A program made the translations under genes and the position numbers. Of a stretch of DNA of 17,298 nt, positions 1 through 7,800 are shown piece by piece. Source of the DNA: Rhodothermia bacterium. Lineage in GTDB: Bacteria > Bacteroidota > Rhodothermia > Rhodothermales > JABDKH01. Position 1 is the first letter of the stretch. Every line of letters begins with the position of its first letter. The notes beneath the pieces were generated by a model. It was not told the origin of the DNA and did not search any database. It worked only from the letters and a program-made list of their open reading frames with translations. The DNA is taken from NCBI GenBank assembly GCA_030431165.1, contig JAUIJQ010000012.1:1-17298 (forward strand), written 5' to 3'.

Positions 1-444
1 CCGCAAGCCGCAGACGATGATCCCCGTGTGTATGTCGAAGTCGGCCTCTGCCGCTTGCAGGCCCTCTCTGACGGCATCGAGGGCTCCCTGGAGGTCAAGC
101 GATTCGCGCGTATGCAGGATGGGCGCAAAGCGGACTTCGAGATACCGAACGTTCTCGGCGGCGTTGTCTTCAGCGAGTTCGTACGCGGCCCGGTACAGCG
201 ACTCGTGCGACTGAAGCAGCGGAATCGAGTAGCGGAACCACGACAGGTACTCTTCGAGCGTCGGAGAGTCGTCGACAGCAAGCAGGGCTTGCTCCAGGTC
301 TGGGAGGTTGTCTGCCGGGAGCAATCCGACCTTCCCCTGGCGCCGCGCCATATCGAGGACGGATGAAAGCCTCATGGACCCGTCGAGGTGGCAATGGAGC
401 TCTGCCTTTGGCCAGCTTCGAATGATATCCGGCGTTAGTTCCAT
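1..444 (-). CDS. add: Adenosine deaminase, N-terminal part, cut by left edge
   Basis: Reading the minus strand from the ATG at 444-442 gives 148 codons open to the window edge. The product begins MELTPDIIRSWPKAELHCHL and continues DGSMRL. This is the metal-binding HxHLDG signature of the adenosine/AMP deaminase superfamily, with zinc-ligand histidines at residues 17 and 19. Further on, YLSWFRYSIPLLQS and VRYLEVRFAPILH match the second strand of the TIM barrel, where Add proteins have a YxExRxxP-like segment. The enzyme converts adenosine to inosine plus ammonia in cytosolic purine salvage. About half of the usual 330-350 residues, including the catalytic Glu and the later His/Asp ligands, lies outside the window. 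The gene is divergent from tatA. No good Shine-Dalgarno sequence precedes the start, but it is the only sensible ATG. An adenine deaminase or other paralogue of the superfamily cannot be fully excluded. Confidence 0.88.
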   Translation of the reverse strand, partial: MELTPDIIRSWPKAELHCHLDGSMRLSSVLDMARRQGKVGLLPADNLPDLEQALLAVDDSPTLEEYLSWFRYSIPLLQSHESLYRAAYELAEDNAAENVRYLEVRFAPILHTRESLDLQGALDAVREGLQAAEADFDIHTGIIVCGLR

Positions 445-593
445 GTGGGATCAGTACAAATCATGGGGGCTTGGAGAACCGTCAACGCCATCAGATGTTC
501 GATCTAGGGTGCAGTCTGTACGAATACTATATTTGTTCGTACCCTGATCCGATACCGAACTAGCGCACTCTCCCAAAGTAGCTCTCCACCGAC
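445..593. promoter_or_regulatory. Divergent add-tatA intergenic region
   Basis: This 149-bp spacer separates two genes that point away from each other, so it must hold the promoters of both unless tatA is read through from elsewhere. The only clear structure is the palindrome at 518-542 with a TATATTTG box in its centre, listed separately. No tRNA-like or terminator-like element was seen. Assigning the box to tatA is inference. Confidence 0.5.
518..542 (+). promoter_or_regulatory. Promoter-like box inside a 7-bp inverted repeat
   Basis: Arms GTACGAA (518-524) and TTCGTAC (536-542) are perfect reverse complements separated by 11 bases. The spacer contains TATATTTG (528-535), an exact fit to the Bacteroidota -7 consensus TAnnTTTG, read in the tatA direction. 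A convincing -33 TTTG/TTG at the usual 19-bp spacing is missing. The geometry (operator half-sites flanking a -7 box) suggests a repressor site, but no regulator can be named. It lies 51 bp upstream of the tatA start. Confidence 0.42.
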
Positions 594-887
594 ATGGGAA
601 CACTAGGCCCTTTTGAACTCGTACTGATCTTCCTTGCCATTCTCCTGATCTTCGGGGCGAAGCGCATACCCGAGATCGCCCGCGGCATGGGCAAAGGTAT
701 CCGTGAGTTCAAGACCGCGACGAGGGAAATATCCGACGAACTCACGTTGGACGAATCACGCCAGCAGCGCGTCCAGCCACCGCGGCCTCCAGTCCAGGGG
801 ACTCCGGCGCCGCGTACGTCTGAAGAGTCTGCGGCACCCTCGCAATCGTCCTCGCAGACCGCGACCGGTGAGGCAAGCGGAAGCTGA
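594..887 (+). CDS. tatA: Twin-arginine translocase pore subunit TatA/TatE
   Basis: This is a 97-residue protein with the standard TatA layout. A short N-terminus, MGTLGPFELVLIF, leads into a single transmembrane helix at about residues 6-22. The FGAKRIPEIARGMGKGIREF segment (about 21-40) is the hinge plus amphipathic helix, with the family's FGxKxxPE motif. The remainder is a charged, proline-, glutamine- and serine-rich cytoplasmic tail. TatA oligomerises in the inner membrane and forms the passage for folded proteins bearing twin-arginine signals, together with TatC. No tatC or tatB lies nearby, which is common in Bacteroidota where tat genes are scattered. The start at 594 gives a helix at the normal distance from the N-terminus. 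TatA and TatB/TatE cannot be separated with certainty from sequence alone, but the Gly-Pro before the helix and the short tail favour TatA. Confidence 0.9.
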   Translation: MGTLGPFELVLIFLAILLIFGAKRIPEIARGMGKGIREFKTATREISDELTLDESRQQRVQPPRPPVQGTPAPRTSEESAAPSQSSSQTATGEASGS

Positions 888-960
888 ATTAGCCCGCCCT
901 TCATCGACTGATACCGCAATTCGACTTCGCGGACATTAGTTTTCCTGCTGTGACCGGTCA

Positions 961-991
961 TTTGTGGATCGATCATGGAAAACTATCTAAC
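961..991 (+). promoter_or_regulatory. Possible Bacteroidota-type promoter upstream of sucD
   Basis: TTTG at 961-964 is followed after 19 bp by TATCTAAC at 984-991. This gives the right spacing and the TA part of the TTTG-N19-TAnnTTTG pattern, but a poor 3' half. The same stretch can be read as TTGTGG-16-TATCTA for a sigma70-like promoter. It sits about 67 bp upstream of the preferred sucD start in the 170-bp gap after tatA. Evidence is pattern only. Confidence 0.3.
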
Positions 992-1057
992 TCACGATGG
1001 CGCGATCCGAGACTTGTCAAAGTCGTGGTGCGCCGGCCACGTGCATCCGACTGCCAG

Positions 1058-1930
1058 ATGAGCATCCTTGTCGATCATGATACGCGCCTTGTAGTCCAGG
1101 GCTTCACGGGAAAAGAAGGCACCTTTCACTCCGAGCAGATGATCGAGTACGGCACGCCGCTCGTCGGGGGAGTCACTCCCGGCAAAGGCGGGCAGCGCCA
1201 CCTCGATCGCCCTGTCTTCAACACGGTTGCCGACGCCGTCGAGCAAGAGGGTGCCAATGCGTCAGTAATATTTGTCCCGCCGCCGTTTGCCGCTGATGCG
1301 ATTATGGAGGCCGCTGACGCAGGTATCAAGGTAATCGTCTGTATTACCGAAGGGATTCCTGTTCAGGACATGATCGGCGCGTATCGGTTTGTTCAAGATC
1401 GGGGCGCGCATCTTGTCGGGCCCAACTGCCCGGGCGTGATTACACCCGGCGCCGCGAAAGTGGGCATCATGCCGGCGAGCATCTTCTCTGAAGGACCAAT
1501 CGGCGTGATCTCCCGCTCGGGCACGCTCACCTACGAGGCGGTGGACCAGCTCACCCGCGAAGGGTATGGTCAGACCACTGCGGTCGGCATTGGGGGGGAT
1601 CCGATTATCGGAACGCGCTTCGTTGACGCTCTCAAGCTGTTTGAGGCCGACGGAGCTACCGAGGCTGTCGTCATGATTGGCGAGATCGGAGGATCAGCCG
1701 AGGAAGAAGGCGCCGCGTTTATCCGCGACCACATGTCGAAGCCGGTGTTCTCATTTATCGCGGGTGCGACGGCTCCTCCGGGACGTCGGATGGGCCATGC
1801 GGGGGCGATCATCGCCGGCGGCAAAGGCACCGCGGCAGACAAATTTGCGGCGCTTGAAGAGGCCGGCGCTGTCGTCGTGAAGAATCCTGCGCTCATCGGC
1901 AGCACCGTTCGGGAGCACCTCGCGGCGTAA
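1058..1930 (+). CDS. sucD: Succinate-CoA ligase, ADP/GDP-forming, alpha subunit
   Basis: This 290-residue protein is the normal length for SucD and has clear signatures. VVQGFTGKEGTFHSEQM (residues 12-28) is the CoA-binding Rossmann loop. Later come VGPNCPGVITP (about 120-130), ISRSGTLTYE (151-160) and GIGGDPIIGTRF. GHAGAIIAGGKGTA contains the active-site histidine (His247 here), which is phosphorylated during catalysis. The enzyme interconverts succinyl-CoA and succinate with ATP or GTP formation in the TCA cycle. It needs the beta subunit SucC, which is not in this window. The frame is open from an ATG at 950, but the 36 extra residues there are basic and unlike SucD. The ATG at 1058, giving MSILVDHDTRLVVQG, aligns with known N-termini and is preferred although no strong ribosome-binding site precedes it. 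Confidence 0.95.
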   Translation: MSILVDHDTRLVVQGFTGKEGTFHSEQMIEYGTPLVGGVTPGKGGQRHLDRPVFNTVADAVEQEGANASVIFVPPPFAADAIMEAADAGIKVIVCITEGIPVQDMIGAYRFVQDRGAHLVGPNCPGVITPGAAKVGIMPASIFSEGPIGVISRSGTLTYEAVDQLTREGYGQTTAVGIGGDPIIGTRFVDALKLFEADGATEAVVMIGEIGGSAEEEGAAFIRDHMSKPVFSFIAGATAPPGRRMGHAGAIIAGGKGTAADKFAALEEAGAVVVKNPALIGSTVREHLAA

Positions 1931-1974
1931 CTGAGCGCTGAGCCCGTATTGCGCCGGGGCAACCTGGGCTGACA

Positions 1975-2619
1975 ATGCCTCAGGTGAGGAGAAACGGGAA
2001 CAACAGAACCGTGCCAAGCGGAAAGACCGACCACCGGATCGTCTCCTTTGAGGGTAGCTACCCACGTTACTCGGCACTGCCGGACGGTTCTCTTCCCGAG
2101 ATAGGCCTGTTGGGTCGATCCAACGTCGGGAAGAGCTCGCTCATCAATCTTCTTGCTGCTCGCAAGCGTCTCGCGCTGACCAGCGCGACGCCGGGCAAGA
2201 CAAAGACCTTCAACCTGTACAAGGTTGATGAGGACTTCTACCTCGTGGACGTGCCGGGCCTGGGGTACGCGCGATCGTCCAGGTCAGAGCGCAACCGCTG
2301 GGAGGTCGAGCTGGCGCGTTATATCCGCGAGCGTGATCAACTGAAGGCGGTTCTCCTGCTTATGGACAGTCGGCACGCGCCGACATCCGGGGATCGTGAT
2401 GCGATGCAGTTTCTCAAAGATGCACGCAGGCCAACCGTTGTCGTGCTCACGAAGTGCGACAAGTTGTCGGGCAACGGCCGGGCAAAGGCAAAGCGCGCGG
2501 TCGCTGCCGCGATGGAGGAGATGCTTGTCGAGTGGCCGGTTGTGGAGACCTCGTCCAAGACAGGACGAGGAAAAGACGCGCTGTTGGAGTGGATCGATCG
2601 ACTTGCCGCTGTTGATTGA
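1975..2619 (+). CDS. engB: Ribosome biogenesis GTPase YsxC/EngB (YihA family)
   Basis: This 214-residue TRAFAC-class GTPase shows all five G motifs. G1 is GRSNVGKS (47-54), G2 falls in TPGKT (72-76), G3 is DVPG (92-95) with the family's LGYA after it, G4 is TKCD (159-162) and G5 is SSK (193-195). The SNVGKSSLIN and ATPGKT wording is characteristic of EngB/YsxC rather than Era or Der. Such proteins act in cytosolic assembly of the large ribosomal subunit. The first 20 or so residues are basic and poorly conserved, so a slightly later start is possible. The ATG at 1975 is the first in frame and gives a normal length. It follows sucD by 44 bp on the same strand, so co-transcription is plausible though not functionally required. 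Confidence 0.93.
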   Translation: MPQVRRNGNNRTVPSGKTDHRIVSFEGSYPRYSALPDGSLPEIGLLGRSNVGKSSLINLLAARKRLALTSATPGKTKTFNLYKVDEDFYLVDVPGLGYARSSRSERNRWEVELARYIRERDQLKAVLLLMDSRHAPTSGDRDAMQFLKDARRPTVVVLTKCDKLSGNGRAKAKRAVAAAMEEMLVEWPVVETSSKTGRGKDALLEWIDRLAAVD

Positions 2620-2627
2620 GCCGGCCA

Positions 2628-2641
2628 TGTCGCACGCGACA
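2628..2641. repeat. Short palindrome before serA
   Basis: TGTCGC (2628-2633) and GCGACA (2636-2641) are perfect reverse complements separated by two bases, in the 81-bp gap between engB and serA. It could be a protein-binding site or a very short stem. There is no T-run after it, so it is not an intrinsic terminator. No function is assigned. Confidence 0.3.
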
Positions 2642-2686
2642 GCGCGTGACAAATACATGCTTGTAACACCGTCGGGAACGACGGCC

Positions 2687-2693
2687 GGGAGGA
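2687..2693 (+). promoter_or_regulatory. Ribosome-binding site of serA
   Basis: GGGAGGA ends seven bases before the ATG at 2701. This near-perfect Shine-Dalgarno match decides the serA start, since several other genes here lack one. Confidence 0.7.
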
Positions 2694-2700
2694 CGGATAC

Positions 2701-4314
2701 ATGGAGCGCGTCTTAATAAGTGACAAGTTGGATCCTGCGTGCGCCGAGTACCTGACGGAGCACGGATTTGTAGCAGACCAGCAGGTGGGATTATCGCCCG
2801 ATGCCTTAAAGGCGGCAGCGGCGGGCGCCGTTGGCTGGATTGTGCGCTCGGGTACGACAATTACGCCGGAGCTCATCGAAGCGGCGTCGTCACTGCGCGT
2901 AATCGGACGGGCCGGGGTTGGTGTGGACAACATCAACCTTCAGAGTGCGACCCGACGGGGCGTTGTTGTCATCAATGCGCCCGAAGGGAATACGATATCA
3001 ACGGCCGAACACGCATGCGCGCTGATCTTGGCGCTTGCGCGCCGCGTCTCGGCAGCACATCAATCAATGCGCGAAGGTGCGTGGGACCGTAAGCAGTTTG
3101 TTGGGACCGAGCTTTTTGGCAAGACGTTGGGGATTATTGGTGTCGGTCGCGTCGGGCGCGGCGTCGCTGAGCGAATGCGTGCGTTCGGGATGAACGTGAT
3201 CGGGTTTGATCCCGTTGTTTCACCCGACGTGGCGAAAGACAGTGGCGTTGAACTGGTGACCCTTGAGGACGTGGTTGAGCGATCGGATGTGATCACCCTG
3301 CACGTTCCGCTGACAAAGACGACAGCCGGGCTGTTTGACGCACAGCGGCTTGCCGCCTGCAAACCCGGTGTCCTTTTGGTCAACTGCGCGCGCGGCGGGC
3401 TGATCGATGAGTCGGCACTGCTCGACGCGCTCAAGTCAGGCCACGTTGGCGGGGCGGCACTTGATGTGTATGCCCAGGAGCCGCCGGGAGACGGACTGGC
3501 CGACCTTGTTGCGCACCCCAATGTCGTTTGCACACCGCACATCGCAGCGTCGACGGCGGAAGCACAACAGAAGGTCGCCGTGCAGGTCACGGAACAGGTT
3601 GTGCGGGGGCTGCGGGGAGAACCGGTCGCGACACCGGTGAATGCGTCGGCCATCCGACTTTCAAGTCGCCCGGAGGTGAGGCCGTTCGTTGCGCTCGCCG
3701 AGATGCTCGGGCGGTTGGTTACCCGACTGAACGCGCCGCAGCCGATACGACGGGTAATCGTTGAGGGCGCGGGTGATATTCCCCGTGCGGCTCGCGAGGT
3801 ACTGGCGGTCGGTGCATTGGCCGGCGTCCTGGGGGAATTGCTCGACGACCGCGTCAATCTTGTGAATGCGGAGGCGCTAGCCCAGGAAGCAGGGCTACCC
3901 GTGAACACAGAGTGGGCGTCAGCGGCGTCAAACTATCAGCACTACATAGACGTTGTGCTTGACACGCCTGAGGGCACGCGATCGATTCGTGGGACGCTGT
4001 TTGGCGGGGAAGACGCACGCATCGTTGCGCTTGACGGCTACGAGTTGGAGCTGCGTCCGGCAGGTACGATGTTGTTCTACAAGAACGTAGACCGGCCGGG
4101 TATGTTGGCGGCGGTGGGTGCCATCGTCGCGGCGGCTGATGTGAACATTGGCGCGATGGCGTTGGGCCGCAAGGACAGGGGTTCGGCGGCGTTGACCGTC
4201 ATGCACCTCGACGACAAGCTCGATGCGCATCAGTTGGCGCGAATTGGAGAGCTTGAAGGTGTTGAAGACGTGCGGCTCGTGGACGTCGAGTCGGCGCAAA
4301 AAACGCAGAATTAA
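2701..4314 (+). CDS. serA: D-3-phosphoglycerate dehydrogenase, long form with ASB and ACT domains
   Basis: This 537-residue protein has the long bacterial SerA layout. The N-terminal substrate-binding half starts MERVLISDKLDPACAEYL. The Rossmann nucleotide-binding motif is GIIGVGRVGRG (144-154). Catalytic residues are Arg231 in NCARGGLID, Glu260 in VYAQEPP and His280 in PHIAAST. An intervening ASB (allosteric substrate-binding) domain spans about 320-450, and a C-terminal ACT domain about 457-530, beginning FYKNVDRPGMLAAVG. The enzyme oxidises 3-phosphoglycerate to 3-phosphohydroxypyruvate with NAD, the first step of serine synthesis. ACT domains usually sense serine. The start is fixed by the ribosome-binding site at 2687-2693. 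The gene ends the housekeeping run. A weak CCCT/AGGG hairpin with a TCGG loop (4350-4361) follows, without a clear T-tract. Confidence 0.96.
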   Translation: MERVLISDKLDPACAEYLTEHGFVADQQVGLSPDALKAAAAGAVGWIVRSGTTITPELIEAASSLRVIGRAGVGVDNINLQSATRRGVVVINAPEGNTISTAEHACALILALARRVSAAHQSMREGAWDRKQFVGTELFGKTLGIIGVGRVGRGVAERMRAFGMNVIGFDPVVSPDVAKDSGVELVTLEDVVERSDVITLHVPLTKTTAGLFDAQRLAACKPGVLLVNCARGGLIDESALLDALKSGHVGGAALDVYAQEPPGDGLADLVAHPNVVCTPHIAASTAEAQQKVAVQVTEQVVRGLRGEPVATPVNASAIRLSSRPEVRPFVALAEMLGRLVTRLNAPQPIRRVIVEGAGDIPRAAREVLAVGALAGVLGELLDDRVNLVNAEALAQEAGLPVNTEWASAASNYQHYIDVVLDTPEGTRSIRGTLFGGEDARIVALDGYELELRPAGTMLFYKNVDRPGMLAAVGAIVAAADVNIGAMALGRKDRGSAALTVMHLDDKLDAHQLARIGELEGVEDVRLVDVESAQKTQN

Positions 4315-4372
4315 GGGCATTTTGGACGGTCTGCATTAACCCGTGCCTGCCCTTCGGAGGGGACGAATTCCC

Positions 4373-4403
4373 TTGACAAACGAAAATAGCCCGTCTATAT
4401 TCG
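4373..4403 (+). promoter_or_regulatory. Strong promoter of the envelope locus
   Basis: TTGACA (4373-4378), a 17-bp spacer, then TATATT (4396-4401) make a consensus -35 box and a near-consensus -10 box at the ideal distance. The -10 region reads on as TATATTCG, one base from the Bacteroidota TAnnTTTG box. Transcription should start near 4408-4412. A perfect CTCAA-AGC-TTGAG palindrome (4407-4419) covers that position. The next long gene begins at 4861, so the untranslated leader would be about 450 nt. Confidence 0.75.
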
Positions 4404-4431
4404 TCGCTCAAAGCTTGAGATTCAGTCCAAT

Positions 4432-4450
4432 TCGGCGGGATAACCGCCGA
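4432..4450 (+). other. Leader stem-loop 1
   Basis: Seven perfect base pairs (TCGGCGG with CCGCCGA) close a five-base GATAA loop, starting about 25 nt after the predicted transcription start. The following bases are TTAAAT, too mixed for an intrinsic terminator. It could stabilise the 5' end of the transcript or be part of a larger fold. Confidence 0.5.
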
Positions 4451-4528
4451 TTAAATCCTGACTTAACCCCGAATACTATCGGCTGAACGACGCTACTGCC
4501 GCTCTACACCCCACGTTTAAGGAGTTAC

Positions 4529-4603
4529 ATGCAACAACCTGCCGGATACGGCAGGGCAGGCGAAGTTGACTTGGCAGGAATGCCGGGTTGTTGCTTTTTG
4601 TAG
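4529..4603 (+). CDS. Possible 24-codon leader peptide
   Basis: AAGGAG at 4519-4524 is followed after four bases by ATG at 4529, a frame of 24 codons and TAG at 4601-4603. The peptide reads MQQPAGYGRAGEVDLAGMPG then CCFL. It resembles nothing known to me and has no run of a single amino acid beyond two cysteines. What makes it notable is its position. The frame starts two bases before the terminator-like stem, spans all of it, and stops just after the T-run, so a translating ribosome would melt the structure. That is the geometry expected of translation-coupled attenuation, though it could be coincidence since a 24-codon frame is short. Coding status is unproven. Confidence 0.35.
   Translation: MQQPAGYGRAGEVDLAGMPGCCFL
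4531..4599 (+). terminator. Terminator-like hairpin in the leader (possible attenuator)
   Basis: GCAACAACC (4531-4539) pairs perfectly with GGTTGTTGC (4586-4594), and five T residues (4595-4599) follow directly. The enclosed bases fold into inner hairpins: CCTGCCG-GATA-CGGCAGG (4538-4555) and GGCA-GGAA-TGCC (4573-4584). The first of these shares two cytosines with the outer stem. The outer stem plus T-tract looks like an intrinsic terminator, but the loop is large and branched, so efficiency is uncertain. Located about 120-190 nt into the transcript and about 260 nt before the TonB receptor start, it would produce a short RNA unless read through. Confidence 0.45.
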
Positions 4604-4640
4604 TCTGAAGTTGTCACGTCGAATCCACGCTCCGTACTGG

Positions 4641-4675
4641 GTCTCCCTTCCCGGATCGGCTTAGGCCGTGGAGAC
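4641..4675 (+). other. Leader stem-loop after the terminator-like element
   Basis: GTCTCC (4641-4646) pairs with GGAGAC (4670-4675), and an inner CGGC/GCCG stem closes a TTAG tetraloop (4657-4668). It lies between the terminator-like hairpin and the receptor gene. No T-run follows. The role is unknown. Confidence 0.4.
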
Positions 4676-4847
4676 ATCGACACGACGATTACAAACGCAT
4701 GTAGACAAAACGGTGGGGACGTGCTTCTGCGAAGTTCAGCCCTTGACCGCGATAGTATTGGAGTTCGAGACCGTCAGGAAAAGATTGGTCTGGAGCCAAT
4801 AAAGAAGAGAGCGCTGAGACGCTCAGCAGCCACACATCACTGCACTT

Positions 4848-4855
4848 GAGGAGGT
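4848..4855 (+). promoter_or_regulatory. Ribosome-binding site of the TonB receptor gene
   Basis: GAGGAGGT ends five bases before ATG 4861. It is the strongest Shine-Dalgarno match in the window and suggests high translation of the receptor. It fixes the start codon. Confidence 0.75.
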
Positions 4856-4860
4856 AGCAT

Positions 4861-7800
4861 ATGTTACGTAAATGGGGCATGCTTGTAGTCATGCTGCTGT
4901 TGACGCCCGTGCTGGCTTTCGCTCAGAACACTGGTAAGATCTCCGGACGGGTGATCGACCAGGCGACGGGCGAATCCATACCGGGCGCTAACGTTGCCGT
5001 AGTCGGAACGACTTACGGTAGCATCACCGACGTCGATGGGAATTACTTCATCCTTGGCGTTCCGGTGGGCAGCTATGACGTACAAGCGTCGTTCGTCGGA
5101 TATCAGTCGGAGACGATTACCGGCGTACAGGTTAGCTCGGGCTACACGCGCGAGCTCAACTTCCAGCTCAGCGAAGGCGACATCGAACTCGGTGAGATCG
5201 TTATCGAGTACGAACGCCCACTTATCCAGAAAGACGCCGTTGGAACGCCGAAGATCGTTGACGCCGAACAGATCGTGAACCTCCCGGTTCGCGGTGCGGC
5301 GAGCGTTGCGGCAATCCAGGCCGGCGTTGTGAGCCAGGAAGGTTCCGGAACCCTGAACATTCGCGGTGGACGTGGCTCTGAAGTCTCGTACTACATCGAC
5401 GGTGTCAAGGTGATTGGAACGACTGCGTTGCCGCAGTCGGCCATCCAGGAACAGGAAATCATGATCGGTAACATCTCGGCGCGTTACGGCGACGCGATGT
5501 CCGGTATCATCAACATCACCACGAAGTCGGGTTCGACGAATTTCTTCGGTTCACTCGAAGGGATCACGTCAGAAGCGCTGGACGCGTACGGTTACAACCT
5601 TGTATCCGGTACCGTCGGTGGTCCGGTTGCAGGCGACAAGTTGAATTTCTTCTTGTCGGCTGAGTTCACGGACCAGCTTGACAGCGGCCCGCGTGCCATT
5701 GGCGAACTCCACCTACCGGAGTCAATCCGCAACGATCTCCTGGCCGCTCCCCAGGCGTTCCGTATCGACAACGCGGATGGCGAGACCGTTTACCTCCCGA
5801 TACCCAACTCGCTTGCTGATGGTGCCATGCTTCTGGTTGACGACGACGCTCACGTGATCGTTGACAACAATCAGATCTCGTTCAGCGACGGGACGACGAT
5901 TGCGATTCCGGAAGGTGCTGACATCGAGTCACTCAACCTGAATCCGATTCAGCGTGCGCAGCTGCTTGACCCTGCCGACTTCGAGCGGGAAAAAGCCGGT
6001 TTCGGTGCTGAGTATCAGAACCTGTCGGTTGCGGGCAACCTGCAGTTCTCGCTGTTTGACCAGGGTCGCCTTCGCCTCGGCGGTCGGTACATCACCGGCA
6101 ACTGGGATGGCCTTGCATTCTCAAACATCCTGTTCAACCCGTTCAACGTAAGCGAAACCAATCGCGACGAGTACCAGATCTTTGGTACATGGACGCAGCA
6201 CCTTTCGGGGTCTACGTTCTACCAGTTGCAGGCGGATTACACGGACTACTTCTCGGAGTCATTTGACCCGCGCTTTGGTCCTGAGCCTACTGACTGGCTT
6301 CGTTACGGTGATGTCGACGGGGAAGAAGCATGGGCAACCCTCCGCGGTTACAAAGATGCGCCGACCACGACGGTCGAACAGCGCATCAACGGAACCGACA
6401 CCGTCATGGTCAACGTGCCGACTTTCGGTAACTCGTATGGTGACTCAGACACGCCTCCGGGCAACGTGCTGCTGAACCTGACGAACCTGCCGGGTGGCAC
6501 TACGATCGGCTACTCAAAGAGCTCACGTACGCAGTTCCGGCTTACCGGTTCAGCGACGACGCAGGTTGGCATCAACCAGCTCGAGTTCGGTGGCGAGTAC
6601 GAAACCCGCACATACCGCGCGTGGAACATCACTGCGTCGCGTCTTGCTGGTCTCGTGAATGACGGCTTCGCAGAAGACGTTGACCCGAACGACCCGCTGC
6701 AGAATCCGAACGGATGGTCGAACTACGAAGACATCCCGGCCTACCTGATCAATAACATCACGGGTGGCTACGGATATTCGCTGTATGGCGATTCGGAAGT
6801 TGATACCGAGGACATGGCTCAGTTCGTGCTGGAAGACAACACGAAGCCGGTCGAAGCGTATAACGAAGCACCGTATCAGCCGATCTACTACGGCGGTTAT
6901 GTGCAGAACAAGATCGAATTCCGGGACATCGTCCTGAACCTCGGTCTTCGCGTAGACGTGTTCGACAACAACATGCGCGTCCTCAAGGACAAGTATGCCC
7001 GTCGTCCGATCCGTCGCGCTGAAGAGATCTCTGGTCGTCCCGGCAACATCGGGGCTGACTACGCGGTCTACTTCGACGACGCAGAAAACGTCATCGGTTA
7101 TCGTGACCTCGACGGTACGTTCTACACCACAGGTGGTGAAGAAGTACAGGCCGCTGAAATACTGCTGAACGGTGCCCCGATTCTGACGTCCTCGCGCATC
7201 AACGAAACGATGTTCGAAGACTACGAGCCGCAGGTCACCTTCATGCCTCGCATCGGCGTCAGCTTCCCGGTCACCGACCGCGCGCTGTTCTTTGCGAGCT
7301 ACGGTGTTGTCACGCAGCGTCCGTCGACGAACAGCTTCCAGGACCTTGGCGGGTTTGTTGGAACAGGTTCAATCAGCAACACGAACCTCAATCCTGAGCG
7401 CACGACGAAGTACGAACTCGGCTTCCGTCAGCGTCTGGGTGAGCGTTCTGCGCTTACGATCTCTGGATTCTTCCAGCAGATTGACGACCTGATCCAGCGC
7501 CGCGACCTCAACTTCGCTTTCCCGAACGCATACCTGCATTGGGAAAACGTTGACTTCGGTACGGTCAAGGGAATGGAGTTCGGCTTCGACATGCGACGCA
7601 CGAACGGTCTAGCAGCGAACGTGAACTACACGCTCTCGTTTGCTGACGGCACCGGTTCTGGCAGCAACACGACCAGCACGATCACGTGGGTGGACGAAAC
7701 GCCGCCGAACTTCATCAGCCCGCTGGACTTCGACCAGCGTCACAAGGTGAACGTTTCTCTGGATTATCGCCTCGGCAAAGGCGAAGGCCCCGCCATCGGT

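Larger units (their letters stand above)
4407..4860 (+). other. Long structured 5' leader of the TonB receptor gene
   Basis: This stretch of about 450 bases holds no long gene on the plus strand but several perfect stem-loops. They are TCGGCGG/CCGCCGA with a GATAA loop (4432-4450), CCTGCCG/CGGCAGG with a GATA loop (4538-4555), GGCA/TGCC with a GGAA loop (4573-4584), GTCTCC/GGAGAC (4641-4646 with 4670-4675) enclosing CGGC/GCCG (4657-4668), and GCTGAG/CTCAGC (4813-4827). A terminator-like long-range stem and a small reading frame are listed separately. None of the conserved boxes of the cobalamin, TPP, FMN or SAM riboswitches were recognised. It may be a regulatory leader, an attenuator or a small RNA. 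Confidence 0.5.

Noticed and set aside
28..366. 112-codon plus-strand frame at the left edge
   Set aside because: It is antisense to the adenosine deaminase gene, whose HCHLDGS motif is decisive.
950..1057. Upstream extension of sucD to ATG 950
   Set aside because: The extra 36 residues are basic and unlike any SucD N-terminus. The protein from 1058 has normal length and begins at the usual place.
3060..3908. 282-codon open frame on the minus strand
   Set aside because: It is antisense to serA, which has all catalytic residues. The product is a Ser/Thr/Pro/Arg-rich shadow without motifs.
4743..4760. TTGACC and TAGTATTG as a second promoter in the leader
   Set aside because: The two boxes are only about 4 bp apart, far too close for a promoter.
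4761..4773. GAGTTCGAGACC, resembling a tRNA T-loop
   Set aside because: The flanking bases do not form a T-stem, and no acceptor, D or anticodon arms can be drawn around it.
4689..4892. 67-codon minus-strand frame in the leader region
   Set aside because: It overlaps the start of the TonB receptor gene and its ribosome-binding site, and it has no ribosome-binding site of its own and no known motif.
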